Shown here piece after piece: positions 17,027 through 26,997 of a stretch of DNA of 64,000 bases (within the stretch, counting starts at the first letter, position 1; every line of letters starts with the position of its first letter). The translations under genes and the position numbers were made by a program. The DNA is taken from NCBI RefSeq assembly GCF_009728145.1, contig NZ_WOCA01000003.1, positions 62,001-126,000 of the forward strand, in the 5' to 3' direction. Source of the stretch: Ornithinibacillus caprae (lineage in GTDB: Bacteria > Bacillota > Bacilli > Bacillales > Amphibacillaceae). The notes under the pieces were generated by a model, which saw only the letters and a program-made list of their open reading frames with translations, did no database searches and was not told the origin of the DNA.

Positions 17027-17842
17027 TTATGTAGACATTAATTGATTACAAAAACCTATTAAATACTTGGAGAATCGTAACATACAGTCAATTCTATCTT
17101 CTTCCGATTTAAATAAGCTTGTTCCTCTATTTTCACGGATATTTATTGCTTCTTGAATCATCGTGTGCCAATCAGCTGGCAGATGGACTAATCCATATCT
17201 TCCTGCACCGAGCTTAGAAATGATGTCTCTTTCCCTTACGGTGTAGTATTGACGTAGCAATCCTAAAATTGTCCATTCAACTTCTTTGTCTATTTCCTCT
17301 TTAGTCGAAATATCCAGTAATTCCTCTACTGACTTTTCCAGTCTTTGAACACGATTTAACCAGTAAGAATTCATATTTTCTAGTACATATGAAACTAAAT
17401 CCTCTTTGTTAGCCTTCAAATTTAAATCAGTTGGTCTTTGCCCTAAAATATTAATTCCCTTCGTTTTTAATAGCCACCATGTAACTGGATTAAATTGTGT
17501 ACTATATCCAATTTCTCCACCATTGTAAAAAGGGTATGAACGATGATCAAACGTTTCATCCTTACCTAGGTCCTCCCAAACGATGTAAGAACCATCCATT
17601 TCTGGCCATATGTATTTGTTAGAAATAATTTTATGGATTTCCGTCATGACAACAATTTCATCATTTGATAGTCGATTTTTGGTGATTGCAATAAAATCGA
17701 TATCACTTGAATTATTTGTATATGCATCAAGCACAATTGAACCGTGCAGGTATAATCCTTCAAGTGTGTGTGGTAATCGTTCATTCCATAAATACATATA
17801 ATCATTGAGTAAATTGAGAACGACGTTTGGAATTCTATTCAT
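17027..17842 (-). CDS. Nucleotidyltransferase with DUF4111-like domain (AadA-like)
   Basis: 271 residues. The polymerase-beta-type motif is LHGSIVLDAYTNNSSDIDFI (32-51), with G34-S35 and metal ligands D47 and D49. The C-terminal helical domain (about 150-271, YYTVRERDIISKLGAGRYGL) resembles the DUF4111 part of ANT(3'')/AadA enzymes. Adenylylation of an aminoglycoside is possible; the substrate is unproven. Its start overlaps the end of a small upstream ORF (17835-18068). Confidence 0.8.
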   Translation of the reverse strand: MNRIPNVVLNLLNDYMYLWNERLPHTLEGLYLHGSIVLDAYTNNSSDIDFIAITKNRLSNDEIVVMTEIHKIISNKYIWPEMDGSYIVWEDLGKDETFDHRSYPFYNGGEIGYSTQFNPVTWWLLKTKGINILGQRPTDLNLKANKEDLVSYVLENMNSYWLNRVQRLEKSVEELLDISTKEEIDKEVEWTILGLLRQYYTVRERDIISKLGAGRYGLVHLPADWHTMIQEAINIRENRGTSLFKSEEDRIDCMLRFSKYLIGFCNQLMST

Positions 17843-18068
17843 GTGATTTGCTCCTGGGTTTTAATCTATTTGTTGATTGAAAGCTATAACTACTCTCCAT
17901 CACGTTAAAAAATAAAAATACAAGTCCAATGTAAATAACAGTAGCAACGGAAAAGAAAGCTATACCTGAAAGTAACTTTTCTCTTGTGTAATTACCAAAG
18001 AAAAAATGTAACATGGTTATCGGGTACGATATAACAGCAATAAGATAGTGTAGTTTTTTCGTTTGAAT
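17835..18068 (-). CDS. Small two-helix membrane protein with ATT start (putative)
   Basis: A 77-codon open frame, QTKKLHYLIAVISYPITMLH then a second hydrophobic segment (about 36-55). The frame lacks ATG, GTG or TTG before residue 19. AGGAGGGG lies just before an ATT codon at 18068. The stop overlaps the next gene's ATG, typical of translational coupling, which argues it is real. Either a rare ATT start or a mutated ATG. Confidence 0.45.
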   Translation of the reverse strand: MQTKKLHYLIAVISYPITMLHFFFGNYTREKLLSGIAFFSVATVIYIGLVFLFFNVMESSYSFQSTNRLKPRSKSHE

Positions 18069-18174
18069 ATAACCCCTCCTGCACGTTTATTGCTATTACA
18101 TACGTTTGAGGATTTGATTTGTTTCTACAATTATATTATGAATCTATCAAGAGTCGATATTTCTTTCAACATTG

Positions 18175-18412
18175 ATCCGCTTCGCTAATTTAGTTGGTTC
18201 CTCATTCCGCTATTCCCTAAAAATCACCAATTTAGAGCATGTTTTCGGTTCCTCGTTCCGTTATTTGCCTCTTTCTACTCCAAAATCTATTGCTTATGTG
18301 CTATTAGCGGAATCACGATCCGCTTCACCCTACTATATGCAACTTTTTTTCCTTTTAACGGAACCAGGATCCGCTCCACCACCCTATAGGATCCTCATTC
18401 CACTATTCTATT
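18175..18412. repeat. Interspersed GGTTCCTCATTCCGC palindromic repeats
   Basis: Five to six diverged units in both orientations: GGTTCCTCATTCCGCTATT, GGTTCCTCGTTCCGTTATT, and the inverse TTAGCGGAATCACGATCCGC. It fills the gap up to, and slightly into, the lipoprotein gene's 3' end. No gene is seen in 18069-18402. Confidence 0.6.
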
Positions 18413-18942
18413 AAAATTTCAATCTCATCTTCGTTTTCTTCCACTAAATCATTCAGCAATTGATTTGCTCGTTCATCATATTCTTCCACATTATCGCCCG
18501 GTTCACCTAGAATTTCATGCACATAAGCATTGATATATGCAACTGTAGTAGTTGTTATTTCAATATACTTTTCGTAATATTCTCCTGGGTCCATTCCAAG
18601 TTTTTTTGCTTGTGGTTCAGCGAATTCACGAATAGATTTTGCAGTGGGGTTATCTATATCATCAGGTGGATAGCCACCACGTGCTTCAATGGTTTCTTTT
18701 ATTTCTTTGGATACATCGAGATTCATTTTTTTAGCTTCTTGGACGGCTAACTCAGCTTTAACAACCCCGTCAATCACATCCAGCAATTTCTGATCTTGAT
18801 ATAAAAAGCGCAGCTCACCAATTGTTATTTCTTCTCCTCTAACGATGGCTGCAACATCTTCATCGTTATACTTTATCGAATTAGTACAACCAATAAGAAA
18901 TATAAAGCTAACAAAAACAACGAAGCTAATCAATTTATTCAT
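18403..18942 (-). CDS. SurA/PrsA-N-like lipoprotein
   Basis: 179 residues with a type II signal and lipobox LIGCTN (Cys19). The helical VAAIVRGEEITIGELRFLYQDQKLLDVIDGVVKAELAVQEAKKMNL region matches the SurA N-terminal chaperone-like fold. No PPIase domain follows. Probably anchored on the outer face of the membrane; role unknown. Confidence 0.75.
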   Translation of the reverse strand: MNKLISFVVFVSFIFLIGCTNSIKYNDEDVAAIVRGEEITIGELRFLYQDQKLLDVIDGVVKAELAVQEAKKMNLDVSKEIKETIEARGGYPPDDIDNPTAKSIREFAEPQAKKLGMDPGEYYEKYIEITTTTVAYINAYVHEILGEPGDNVEEYDERANQLLNDLVEENEDEIEILIE

Positions 18943-18972
18943 TGATTAAACCTCCCATCTTAAAGCAATAAT

Positions 18973-19938
18973 CTATATTTTAATCAAAACTTTTCCATGA
19001 TAATTTCTACTTTCAATTAATTTATGCGCCTGTGCAACATCCTCTAGATTAAATATATGTGCAATCGGAATAGAAATTTTGTTAGAAGCAAATAAACCCA
19101 AAACCTTTTCTGCGACAGGAGCTAATTGTTCTGGATTGTGCTTTCTAGTTGTTCCTAAGCTGAAACCTTTAATATTCCTACAACTACTATGTACGTCACT
19201 AGTTTTGAAAGTACCAGCTTTACCACTACTATTACCAAATTGAACAAGCGTACCGTAAAATGCTAAGCACCCTAGACTTCTACTCGTTACCTCTCCGGCA
19301 ACTGAATCAAAGATGACATTAGCACCTTGATTATTCGTCTGTTTTAAAACTTCTTCTGTAAACGTTTCATAGGTGCAAACGACATCAACACCTAATTTTT
19401 TTACATAGCTTTCTTTCTCTAGGTTCCCGACAGTTCCAATTATTTTCTGAACCCCCAATAATTTAGCTAATTGAACTAGTGTTGACCCTACTCCACCAGC
19501 AGCGCTATGTATGACGATCGTATCTGTTGGTTTTACTTGTCCAATATCATGTAAAAGAATGTAAGATAATATAGATACGGTTGGCAAGGTTGCAGCCTGC
19601 TCTAATTCAAGATGTTCAGGAATTTTAAATACTAATAGTTCATTCGCAACTACATACTCTGCGTATGATCCGCTCGTTGGAAAAGCTATCACACGGTCTC
19701 CTTTTGAAAGGTTCGAATTTGTTGGAGCCTTTTCAACAGTCCCTGCCACATCCAATCCAAGTATTAAAGGAAATTTACCTTTCCCTTTATTTCCTACACG
19801 CTTTTTAATATCAGCATAATTTACACTTGTATAGGCTGCTTTTATCAAGACTTCGTTCTCCCCTATTTTTGGTATATCAATATCTTCGTATGAAAGTACA
19901 TTCACATCACCAAATTCACGTTGGATTACTGCTTTCAT
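18973..19938 (-). CDS. Zinc-independent quinone oxidoreductase-like MDR protein
   Basis: 321 residues of the medium-chain dehydrogenase/reductase fold. GroES-like part about 1-120 without zinc-ligand cysteines. NADPH-binding SAAGGVGSTLVQLAKLLGV lies near 143-161. NAD(P)H-dependent reduction of quinones or enals is the usual activity. It lies 30 bases upstream of the lipoprotein gene and 29 bases downstream of an acetyltransferase gene, so probably co-transcribed. Confidence 0.85.
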   Translation of the reverse strand: MKAVIQREFGDVNVLSYEDIDIPKIGENEVLIKAAYTSVNYADIKKRVGNKGKGKFPLILGLDVAGTVEKAPTNSNLSKGDRVIAFPTSGSYAEYVVANELLVFKIPEHLELEQAATLPTVSILSYILLHDIGQVKPTDTIVIHSAAGGVGSTLVQLAKLLGVQKIIGTVGNLEKESYVKKLGVDVVCTYETFTEEVLKQTNNQGANVIFDSVAGEVTSRSLGCLAFYGTLVQFGNSSGKAGTFKTSDVHSSCRNIKGFSLGTTRKHNPEQLAPVAEKVLGLFASNKISIPIAHIFNLEDVAQAHKLIESRNYHGKVLIKI

Positions 19939-19967
19939 TTCTATATCCCCCTCAAAACTCCAAATGA

Positions 19968-20477
19968 TTAGGATTCAAAAACCAAGATTGGACCATTCCA
20001 CTTTTCATTATTAACTATTTTTTCGTTGAACGACTTACTAGTTGAATAATCTAATATGATTTTTTTCCAGAATTCATACGCTGGTTTATTATTTTCAGTT
20101 TGTTTAATTTCCCATGTCCCTTGAAACTGATCAAATAGAGAATACGCCACTTTTCTACCCACACCTCTATGTCTAAACTTCCTCATGATAAAAAAATCAC
20201 TGATTACATGTGTCTTTTCTGCTGTACTATATGTAACAAATTCTCTTGGTACATCGACGATCATCAGTGCAAAACCTGCAATTTCACCGTCGACTCGTAC
20301 TATAAAAGGACGACGATAATCCTCAGTCCATTGATGATCGAGATATTTATAATTGTATAGTCCGTGCTGATTTAAAACATGTCCATCAAATTCACTGCTA
20401 TCATACCGATATAACTGAATCAAATGGCTAAGGGTGGACTTATCTTCATATGGAGCTATTGATAACGAAACGTCCAT
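19968..20477 (-). CDS. GNAT family N-acetyltransferase
   Basis: 169 residues. Acetyl-CoA-binding motif A is DFFIMRKFRHRGVGRKVAYSLF (about 90-111). The N-terminal SHLIQLYRYDSSEFDG is typical of small-molecule GNATs. Acceptor unknown. Starts 27 bases after the end of the next GNAT gene. Confidence 0.85.
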   Translation of the reverse strand: MDVSLSIAPYEDKSTLSHLIQLYRYDSSEFDGHVLNQHGLYNYKYLDHQWTEDYRRPFIVRVDGEIAGFALMIVDVPREFVTYSTAEKTHVISDFFIMRKFRHRGVGRKVAYSLFDQFQGTWEIKQTENNKPAYEFWKKIILDYSTSKSFNEKIVNNEKWNGPILVFES

Positions 20478-20504
20478 TTGCGCTCTCCCCCTAAAAATAA
20501 CTTG

Positions 20505-21275
20505 CTATTTTTTCTCGATAAAGTACGTATCATACGATTCTTTTAATATGTAACCTAGTTTCTCGGCTAACATAACCGATTCAGTATTCGCTCCATCCCA
20601 ACTAGGGTACTTTCCCCTATCCAGACAATCGACGATCAAGGCAGCTGCTGTTATAGTTGCTAACCCTTTTCTTCTATGATTAGGGTGACTAGCAACTTCA
20701 ATCTCAATTCCATCATCATAAATACTGTAGGACGTTGCTGCAGAAACAACCTGTCCTTCGTGTAAAATTGCGTAGCCCACTCCTCTATCTAAAAAATCAT
20801 CAATAGAATCAAATTGGCTTACAAAGTCTTCCGAAAGTTCATGGAAAGAAGGTGCGATTGCAATATGTTTATCAACTCTTTTAAGAACGTATTCTTCTGG
20901 CAGTGTAGACGTTAAGCTCATTAATTGCGCTCGATCTAGATGCTTTGGTTTCTTTTCAAACCTATATCGTTGAAACTTCTCCGTTGAACCATGATGTACT
21001 GTTTCTATACGATCTTTCCATTCCTCTTTGTCAACAATCGCTAAAGTAAAATCAGGAAGATTAAAAAGTAATTCTTCCGCTTCCTTCGCATAAGGATTCC
21101 CAGCAAAAAACACAAAAATGCCCACAGTTATCTGAGCAACCGTTGGATTCTCAAGATCATCCACCCATGCAGTCCCCATATGTCCTTGGAGATATGATCG
21201 TATTATCGTACTATCGATATTCTCAAACATTGAGACTAATTTTTTTCTTGTTTCACTATTCGCTTCAATAATCAT
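20505..21275 (-). CDS. GNAT acetyltransferase (PF12746-like)
   Basis: 256 residues. A divergent N-terminal domain (1-130) precedes a C-terminal GNAT domain with EIEVASHPNHRRKGLATITAAALIVDCL (about 190-217) and YPSWDGANTESVMLAEKLGY. Same operon direction as the shorter GNAT downstream. Confidence 0.82.
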   Translation of the reverse strand: MIIEANSETRKKLVSMFENIDSTIIRSYLQGHMGTAWVDDLENPTVAQITVGIFVFFAGNPYAKEAEELLFNLPDFTLAIVDKEEWKDRIETVHHGSTEKFQRYRFEKKPKHLDRAQLMSLTSTLPEEYVLKRVDKHIAIAPSFHELSEDFVSQFDSIDDFLDRGVGYAILHEGQVVSAATSYSIYDDGIEIEVASHPNHRRKGLATITAAALIVDCLDRGKYPSWDGANTESVMLAEKLGYILKESYDTYFIEKK

Positions 21276-21344
21276 TCAGTTCCTTCTTTCTAGTGTTAGT
21301 TATTACTTGATCATCTTTACATTAGTTCACTTATCTAGAAACAT

Positions 21345-21779
21345 TCATTTCATCTTTTCCAAAATTAAATAATCCCTTGTTTTTAATATGGAAATATCGT
21401 GTTTCTCTGCAAACTTTAATAAATGTTCATACGCCGTTGGTGGCTCTAAAACTGCTAATCTAATATTAATTCCTTTATCTATTTCTATAATGGCAGCTTT
21501 TTTTGCCCATCCCACTCGTATAAATTTCAATTGAATGATTTGAGACGGGTAAATTTCCTTTTTGATAATGGATTTGGAGAAATATAATATCTCGTATACT
21601 AGCTGTTCATCCATGATTTTAAACTTAAACCGAATAGATGCTATTCCGACAGCTATCAGCAAAACCAATATAGGTATAAGTAAAGACCTACCAAAGTTCT
21701 CCGATAATACATGCCATAATAGGAGAACAAAAATGGCATTAAAAATAGATAGCCTCCCAGGTGTTATGTTATAGACCAT
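21345..21779 (-). CDS. PH-domain-like membrane protein
   Basis: 144 residues with two N-terminal hydrophobic segments (about 8-27, 33-50), then a beta-rich cytosolic part. The sequence ISIRFKFKIMDEQLVYEILYFSKSIIKKEIYPSQI resembles bacterial PH (DUF304-type) domains. I chose the ATG with GAGGGG upstream rather than the TTG at 21806. First gene to the left of the repeat-delimited region. Confidence 0.65.
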   Translation of the reverse strand: MVYNITPGRLSIFNAIFVLLLWHVLSENFGRSLLIPILVLLIAVGIASIRFKFKIMDEQLVYEILYFSKSIIKKEIYPSQIIQLKFIRVGWAKKAAIIEIDKGINIRLAVLEPPTAYEHLLKFAEKHDISILKTRDYLILEKMK

Positions 21780-21802
21780 ATACCTTTTCCCCTCTTTTAA
21801 AT

Positions 21803-21874
21803 TCAACTCCTATGGTTAATATTCCCTACTTCCATACTAACATAATATTCCAAAATATTATTGAATTTTGTCAA
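21803..21874 (-). promoter_or_regulatory. Promoter-type half of the composite array element (leftmost copy)
   Basis: Minus strand: TTGACA (21869-21874), 18-base spacer, GAATAT (21845-21850), inside the conserved GGAATATTATGTTAGTAT block. A degenerate right box (CAACTCCTATGGTTAATATT on the plus strand) lies next to the PH-domain gene. This is the best -35 among the copies and supports a promoter role for the block. Confidence 0.65.
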
Positions 21875-21937
21875 ATAATAAAAAGGCATTAATTCCGATT
21901 ACATAACTTTGAAATTACAGGTTAAATACCAGTTCAC

Positions 21938-21976
21938 ACAAAAAAGGCTGGGTAAATTCAAGAAACCCAACCTTTA
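21938..21976 (-). terminator. Terminator of the acetyltransferase operon
   Basis: AAAGG-TTGGGT pairs with ACCCAG-CCTTT on the minus strand, followed by TTTTTTG. The remaining 21977-22106 holds only a small GTCAC/GTGAC inverted repeat. Confidence 0.75.
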
Positions 21977-22106
21977 TAAATTATAATCTGTATAGTAGTT
22001 ATACAGTAAAAGAACCTGTAGTTTAAGGTCTGTCACAATCAAATGGTGCAAATCTATGGTGACACAACCTATCTTTTTGAAAAATGTTACCAAAACTTAA
22101 TCTACA

Positions 22107-22694
22107 TTAATTATTTATTTCTTTAACAGCTTTTGCTGGTACTCCTGCAACAACAGTATTTTCTGGGACATCCTTAGTAACAACAGCTCCTGCCGCAACT
22201 ACAGAGTTGTCACCAATCATCACACCAGGTAGAATTGTTGCGCTTGACCTAACCCATACATTTTCACCAATTACAACTGGAGAGGGATATGTTGTGTTTC
22301 TTGTTTCTGAAGGTAACCCATGATTAAGTGTAGCAATCGTGACATTCATGCCCAGCATTGAACCATTCCCTATACTTATTCCACCTCTATCTAGGAATGA
22401 ACATCCAGTGTTCAAAAACACGTTCTTTCCAATAGTGATATTTTTTCCAAAGTCTGTATAAAATGGTGGAAAACACGTAAACGACGGATCAACTTTGCTA
22501 CCAGTTATTTCACTAAAAATCTCTACTATTTCCACTTGTGAATGATAGGATGTATTCAATTCCATTGTGACCTTTTGGGCTTCAAAACTACATTGAGTTA
22601 ACAGTCCATGTAATTCCTTGTCCTCCCCCGAAATGGGATTGCCTTTCTTACAAAAATCTATAAATTCCTTCATGTCCATTTTAAAATCACCCAT
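22107..22694 (-). CDS. Maltose/galactoside O-acetyltransferase-like (LbH hexapeptide) enzyme
   Basis: 195 residues. N-terminal Mac helix region (about 5-60), then left-handed beta-helix repeats such as NITIGKNVFLNTGC, VVIGENVWVRSSATILPGV and VVAAGAVVTKDVPENTVVAGVPAK. The catalytic His is in ATLNHGLP. It transfers acetyl from CoA to a sugar-like hydroxyl. Its ATG follows the SDR stop by one base. Confidence 0.88.
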   Translation of the reverse strand: MGDFKMDMKEFIDFCKKGNPISGEDKELHGLLTQCSFEAQKVTMELNTSYHSQVEIVEIFSEITGSKVDPSFTCFPPFYTDFGKNITIGKNVFLNTGCSFLDRGGISIGNGSMLGMNVTIATLNHGLPSETRNTTYPSPVVIGENVWVRSSATILPGVMIGDNSVVAAGAVVTKDVPENTVVAGVPAKAVKEINN

Positions 22695-22695
22695 T

Positions 22696-23431
22696 TTACA
22701 CTTCTTGATTTGTTGGTCGAATTATCATATCACTAACTGATACTCTTTCAGGTGTATCAATGACATAAGCAACTGCTTGAGCAATATCTTCCGCAACTAG
22801 TCCCCACTCTCTTTGGGCTTTATGAAGTTCATCTGAAACCTTTTTATCACTAATTGTCTTATATAGTTCAGTCTGAACCGCACCTGGTGATGCAATTGTT
22901 GATTTGATATTATTTTCCCGTTGTTCCTGTCGTAGTCCTTCCATAATTGCTCTTACTGCAAATTTTGTACCACAATAAACTGCAGAGTCTGGATAGACAA
23001 CATGACCAGCAACTGAATCGGTCGAGATAATATGCCCTGACTTTTGTTCAACCATTTTAGGAAGTGCAGCAGCAATTCCATTTAGAACACCCATTACATT
23101 TATGTCCAGCATGTTTTTCCACTCATCCCGTTTTGCCTCAACTAACGGTGCTGTTGGCATGATCCGGCATTATTAAAGAGAACATCTATTTTACCGTATT
23201 CAGAAATAGCCAAATCAACGACTTGTTGTACTTCATCATAATTTGAAACATCAGCTTTCTTATAGACAATGTGTGCATTAGGAAGAGATTCTCTAATCTC
23301 CTTTAAGTTATCCTCTCTACGTGCTGCTAGTACTAATTTAGCCCCCTTTTCAGCTAAATTTTTTGCGGTTGCTTCACCAATTCCGCTAGAAGCACCCATG
23401 ATATAATAATCACCTTATCCTTAATAGCCAT
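22696..23431 (-). pseudogene. SDR family oxidoreductase with two frameshifts
   Basis: The intact product would begin MAIKDKVIII, then GASSGIGEATAKNLA (NAD(P)-binding), NNAG, the S-YCGTKFAV catalytic Y/K region, and end near RPTNQEV. One base is missing between VIII and MGASSG (about 23400), and another after NNAG (about 23160). GGAGG precedes the ATG at 23431. Divergent from the LysR gene, which probably controls it. Real inactivation or an assembly indel cannot be told apart. Confidence 0.8.
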
Positions 23432-23563
23432 TATAAATCCTCCTTTAAAGATTTATCATTTTCAATTAAATCATAAAATGATACAATTCAAATATCAAAT
23501 ACCTATATCAAATATACTCATATACCTTTCGGGCATGCTAATAATAAGGAGAGATAGATTGTT

Positions 23564-24463
23564 ATGGAAATCCGAGTGTTACGCTATTTCATTGCAGTAG
23601 CGTATGAAGAGAATATTTCATCTGCTGCAAAACAGCTACATCTAACCCAACCTACATTATCCAGACAATTAAGAGACCTTGAGACAGAATTAGGAACAAC
23701 TTTATTTGTAAGAGGAAATCGAAAGGTCACATTAACAGACGAAGGGATATTTTTATTAAAAAAAGCAAAAGAAATTGTTGAGTTAGCAGATAAAACCGAG
23801 GCCAGTTTAAAGGAATCAAAAGAAATTATTAGTGGTGATATTTACATTGGTGGTGGTGAAACAGATGCTATGCGTTTTATTGCTAGAACATCAAAAGAAT
23901 TAATTGAAAATTATCCAGGTATTCGATTTCATTTATACAGTGGTAATGCTGATGATATTAAAAGTAAATTAGATAGTGGATTGATAGACTTCGGTGTTGT
24001 TATAGAACCAACAGATAAACAGAAATACGATTATATACAATTACCTGCTACAGATGTTTGGGGAGTTTTAATGCGTAGAGATAGCCCACTAGCAAACAAG
24101 CAGTTCATTCAGCCATTAGATTTAATGGATAAACCACTTTTAATTTCACGTCAAACTACTGTCAGTAATGAATTATCGGGATGGTTGGGACAAAATATCG
24201 AGAATTTTAATATTGTGGGAACGTATAATCTGATTTACAATGCTGCATTAATGGTTGAAGAAAATATTGGATACGCCTTATGCTTAGATAAACTAATCAA
24301 CACATCAGGAAATAGTAACCTTTGCTTTAAACCATTTCATCCTAGATCAGAAGCTAACTTAAATATTATCTGGAAAAAACATCAAGTATTTTCTAAGGCA
24401 GCAAATAAGTTTTTAGATCAGCTTCGAAATAATATCGAATTGTACACTTCTAAAAATAGTTAG
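23564..24463 (+). CDS. LysR family transcriptional regulator
   Basis: 299 residues. N-terminal HTH with SSAAKQLHLTQPTLSRQLRDLE (19-40) and a periplasmic-binding-like effector domain (about 90-295). AAGGAG lies upstream of the ATG. Divergent from the SDR gene. The gap has TCATTTT/AAAATGA arms (about 23456-23481) and ATCAAATA repeats that may be its target. Confidence 0.9.
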   Translation: MEIRVLRYFIAVAYEENISSAAKQLHLTQPTLSRQLRDLETELGTTLFVRGNRKVTLTDEGIFLLKKAKEIVELADKTEASLKESKEIISGDIYIGGGETDAMRFIARTSKELIENYPGIRFHLYSGNADDIKSKLDSGLIDFGVVIEPTDKQKYDYIQLPATDVWGVLMRRDSPLANKQFIQPLDLMDKPLLISRQTTVSNELSGWLGQNIENFNIVGTYNLIYNAALMVEENIGYALCLDKLINTSGNSNLCFKPFHPRSEANLNIIWKKHQVFSKAANKFLDQLRNNIELYTSKNS

Positions 24464-24634
24464 GTAGAACAAACCTAAATAAAAAATGCGACTCTTATCA
24501 GAATCGCATAGGTAAAATTTTCTCATATTATATAACCTAATATCATTACCACTCTTACAAAGAAATATTATAGTACTCCCGAAAATGTATCATGTCAGTA
24601 TCCCTGATTCCAGTTAGCCAATATGCTCGACTAA

Positions 24635-25105
24635 TTATTCTTTTTTTCTAGCTTTTTGTGAATCTCTAATATTTTTCTGAACGGTTATTGCGGCGAATAA
24701 ACTAAGAACAAATGCCATACCATAAAAACCCTTCTCACTTAGAGTAATGCTACCAGCGTTATATAAACCAACTGCCATTAGCACTATAGCTACAATTAAT
24801 GCAACCCAACTAACACCATAATATATGTTGGTAACAGGCACACCTTCTTCTTTATCTCTTACCGTTTTCTGCAAGGATATGGCAGCATATAATCCAAAAA
24901 CTAAAACAGCAAAATAATATCCTTTTTCATTTAACTGCATTGCTGCATTATACAAGCCAATCAAATAAGCTACAACACCAATTAATAATGCTGCCCAAGA
25001 TGCCCCTTTAAATGCAGGAGTTGGATCACCTTCCACTCTTTTTATTTCAGGTTTGGGTTTCTCGAGTTCATCTTTTTCTAATAAAACATCATTTTGCTCA
25101 GACAC
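24635..25105 (-). CDS. YiaA/YiaB-type two-helix-domain membrane protein
   Basis: 156 residues with two YiaAB repeats: [19 protein letters not shown]...[21 protein letters not shown] and [19 protein letters not shown]...[21 protein letters not shown]. Four transmembrane helices, internal duplication. Function unknown. Preceded by a copy of the array promoter block. Confidence 0.85.
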   Translation of the reverse strand: MSEQNDVLLEKDELEKPKPEIKRVEGDPTPAFKGASWAALLIGVVAYLIGLYNAAMQLNEKGYYFAVLVFGLYAAISLQKTVRDKEEGVPVTNIYYGVSWVALIVAIVLMAVGLYNAGSITLSEKGFYGMAFVLSLFAAITVQKNIRDSQKARKKE

Positions 25106-25169
25106 AACATTGCCCCCTTTTGAAAAAATATCTTCTTTTAATCTAAAAATTCACATATCATAACAATTC

Positions 25170-25212
25170 CATAATAACATAATATCCCACTATAATTATC
25201 GAAATTTTTCAA
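25170..25212 (-). promoter_or_regulatory. Array promoter block upstream of the YiaAB gene
   Basis: Minus strand: TTGAAA, 19-base spacer, GGATAT, in the variant block GGGATATTATGTTATTATGG. It has the same layout as 21803-21874, without a GATC hairpin behind it. Confidence 0.55.
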
Positions 25213-25313
25213 AAGGGATTAATCTATTTTTTTATTGTTTTCAAATCATCTTCAACTCTAGTATAAGAGTGCTTACTCACATAGCTATAAGGTTTTAAAA
25301 AGAGTATACAAAT

Positions 25314-26228
25314 TTATGGGTTATACCACTTAGGTTTAATACTGTTGAAATAATCATGGTCTTCTAAAATTATCTCGATTCTTTCTAAGGCATCATCAAA
25401 TGAGTTAGGGTCATTATTTGAAGTCCAAACTATGGTTGAAAATATATTCATTGCAGAATATAAGGAATACAATTTCCAAAAATAGTCTTCAGGTTGAGTT
25501 GAGAAATAACCCTCAATTTGCCCTATAACAAATGGCACGCTAATTCTTCTACTAAACAAAGATAGATTATAGAAATCATGATATGGATCACCGTAATCGT
25601 ATCCATTAAAATCAATAATCCCTTTATATTTATAATCAGAAAGTATTATATGTTCCAAATGAAAATCGTCATGTAGCAAAGTATTAGGTCTATCGGTTAT
25701 TAACTTTATATTATTTTCAATAAAACTAATGATTTTACTATCATCTTTATGTTTAAAATTGCCGATCTTATATTCATTTAGGTAATATCTATATTTCTTG
25801 CTTTGTCTATCTTCCCATTTAGATACATAAGAAGGGGCATTTATTTTATGTATTTTATATAATTCCTTACCAGCCTCTAAACCAATTTGATATTGGATAC
25901 TATTAGAACATCTTTTGAATGCTTCAATTGCAGGAGTTCCTTCAATATATTCTATTACCATAAAGCAAATGTTATCATTTCTTATATCACTAAATAAAAT
26001 AGGTTTTTGTGAACGAATATTCCTTTCTTGTAACTCTTGAAGCAACTTATATTCCGCTTCCCTTTTTTGATAATATTTTATGTCTGAAATACGTAAAAGA
26101 TATTTATTTCTTCCCTTTATAACTATGTATTTATCATCAGGTGAATAACCCTTTTCGACTTTTTCCACGCTTGAATAACCATTAAGGAATGATATTCTAT
26201 CCATTACATTTTCAATCCCGTAATGCAT
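25314..26228 (-). CDS. Aminoglycoside phosphotransferase family kinase (second copy)
   Basis: 304 residues; KGYSPDDKYIVIKG N-lobe, Brenner motif LLHDDFHLEHIIL near residue 189, Mg-binding IIDFNGYDYGDPYHD. C-terminal EDHDYFNSIKPKWY matches the paralog at 14489-15409, though overall divergence is large. ATG with GGGAGG. Substrate unknown. Confidence 0.82.
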   Translation of the reverse strand: MHYGIENVMDRISFLNGYSSVEKVEKGYSPDDKYIVIKGRNKYLLRISDIKYYQKREAEYKLLQELQERNIRSQKPILFSDIRNDNICFMVIEYIEGTPAIEAFKRCSNSIQYQIGLEAGKELYKIHKINAPSYVSKWEDRQSKKYRYYLNEYKIGNFKHKDDSKIISFIENNIKLITDRPNTLLHDDFHLEHIILSDYKYKGIIDFNGYDYGDPYHDFYNLSLFSRRISVPFVIGQIEGYFSTQPEDYFWKLYSLYSAMNIFSTIVWTSNNDPNSFDDALERIEIILEDHDYFNSIKPKWYNP

Positions 26229-26273
26229 TTTCTTCCTCCCTGTACACAGACTTTAATTAATCATTGTTGTTTA

Positions 26274-26490
26274 AATGTCCTGCCCAGTTTGTTTGAAAAG
26301 GAACAACTTGTCTTAGTTGAATTTTTTTATAATTAACTCTGCAATAGCCAAGCTAATAACAATACATACACCTGGTATTATAAACCTACACCCCTCAATA
26401 CTAACACAATATTCCAAAAATAATAGTAAACAATTAAACAAGTCGATCAATTGATGATCGACTTGTTTAATTACTGCACCCATTTAAGTA
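26274..26490 (-). repeat. Composite array element with extra insert
   Basis: Plus-strand order: right box (TGCCCAGTTTGTTTGAAAA, from 26281), about 90 bases holding a tiny TM-coding frame (...VCIVISLAIAELIIKKFN), promoter block AATACTAACACAATATTCC (26398-26416), an 18-base perfect-arm hairpin AATTAAACAAGTCGATCA (26432-26472), and a left box (ACTGCACCCATTTAAGTA). Gene order and orientation match the other copies. Confidence 0.75.
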
Positions 26491-26536
26491 CACTTCTTTT
26501 TACATTTTAAAATCAGTGTTTCTTCGTTTTTAATTA

Positions 26537-26887
26537 TTATTTCCGCAAAATCTTATCCATCGCTTTTCCTTTTGCTAACTCATCTATCAACTTGTCCAAA
26601 TAGCGAATTTCCTTCATAGTTGGTTCTTCTATGTCTTCCACTCGTACTCCGCAGATCACACCTTTGATCAAAGCCCGTGAAGAATTCAGTTGGGGAGCTT
26701 CTGCAAAAAATGTCTCAAGGTCTGACTGTTTTTCCAATTGTGCTTCTAACTCTTCCTGGCTATACCCTGTCAACCAACGGATGATTTCATCGACTTCCGC
26801 TTTGGTACGCCCTTTTTTCTCCGCCTTTGTAATATATAGGGGATAGACTTTTGAAAAACTCATTGTATATATCTTGGGATTGTTCAT
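26537..26887 (-). CDS. DUF2200 family protein
   Basis: 116 residues matching DUF2200: [36 protein letters not shown] at the N-terminus and [35 protein letters not shown] at the C-terminus. Soluble, function unknown, widespread in bacteria. Confidence 0.88.
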   Translation of the reverse strand: MNNPKIYTMSFSKVYPLYITKAEKKGRTKAEVDEIIRWLTGYSQEELEAQLEKQSDLETFFAEAPQLNSSRALIKGVICGVRVEDIEEPTMKEIRYLDKLIDELAKGKAMDKILRK

Positions 26888-26997
26888 GATACATCCTACC
26901 TTATATGGTTTTATTTTATCGAAAAATATTCTGGTTCAAACAAAATAACCATCCTTGCAACCATCAATTGAATACGATGATTTTTCCTTCAATAAGA

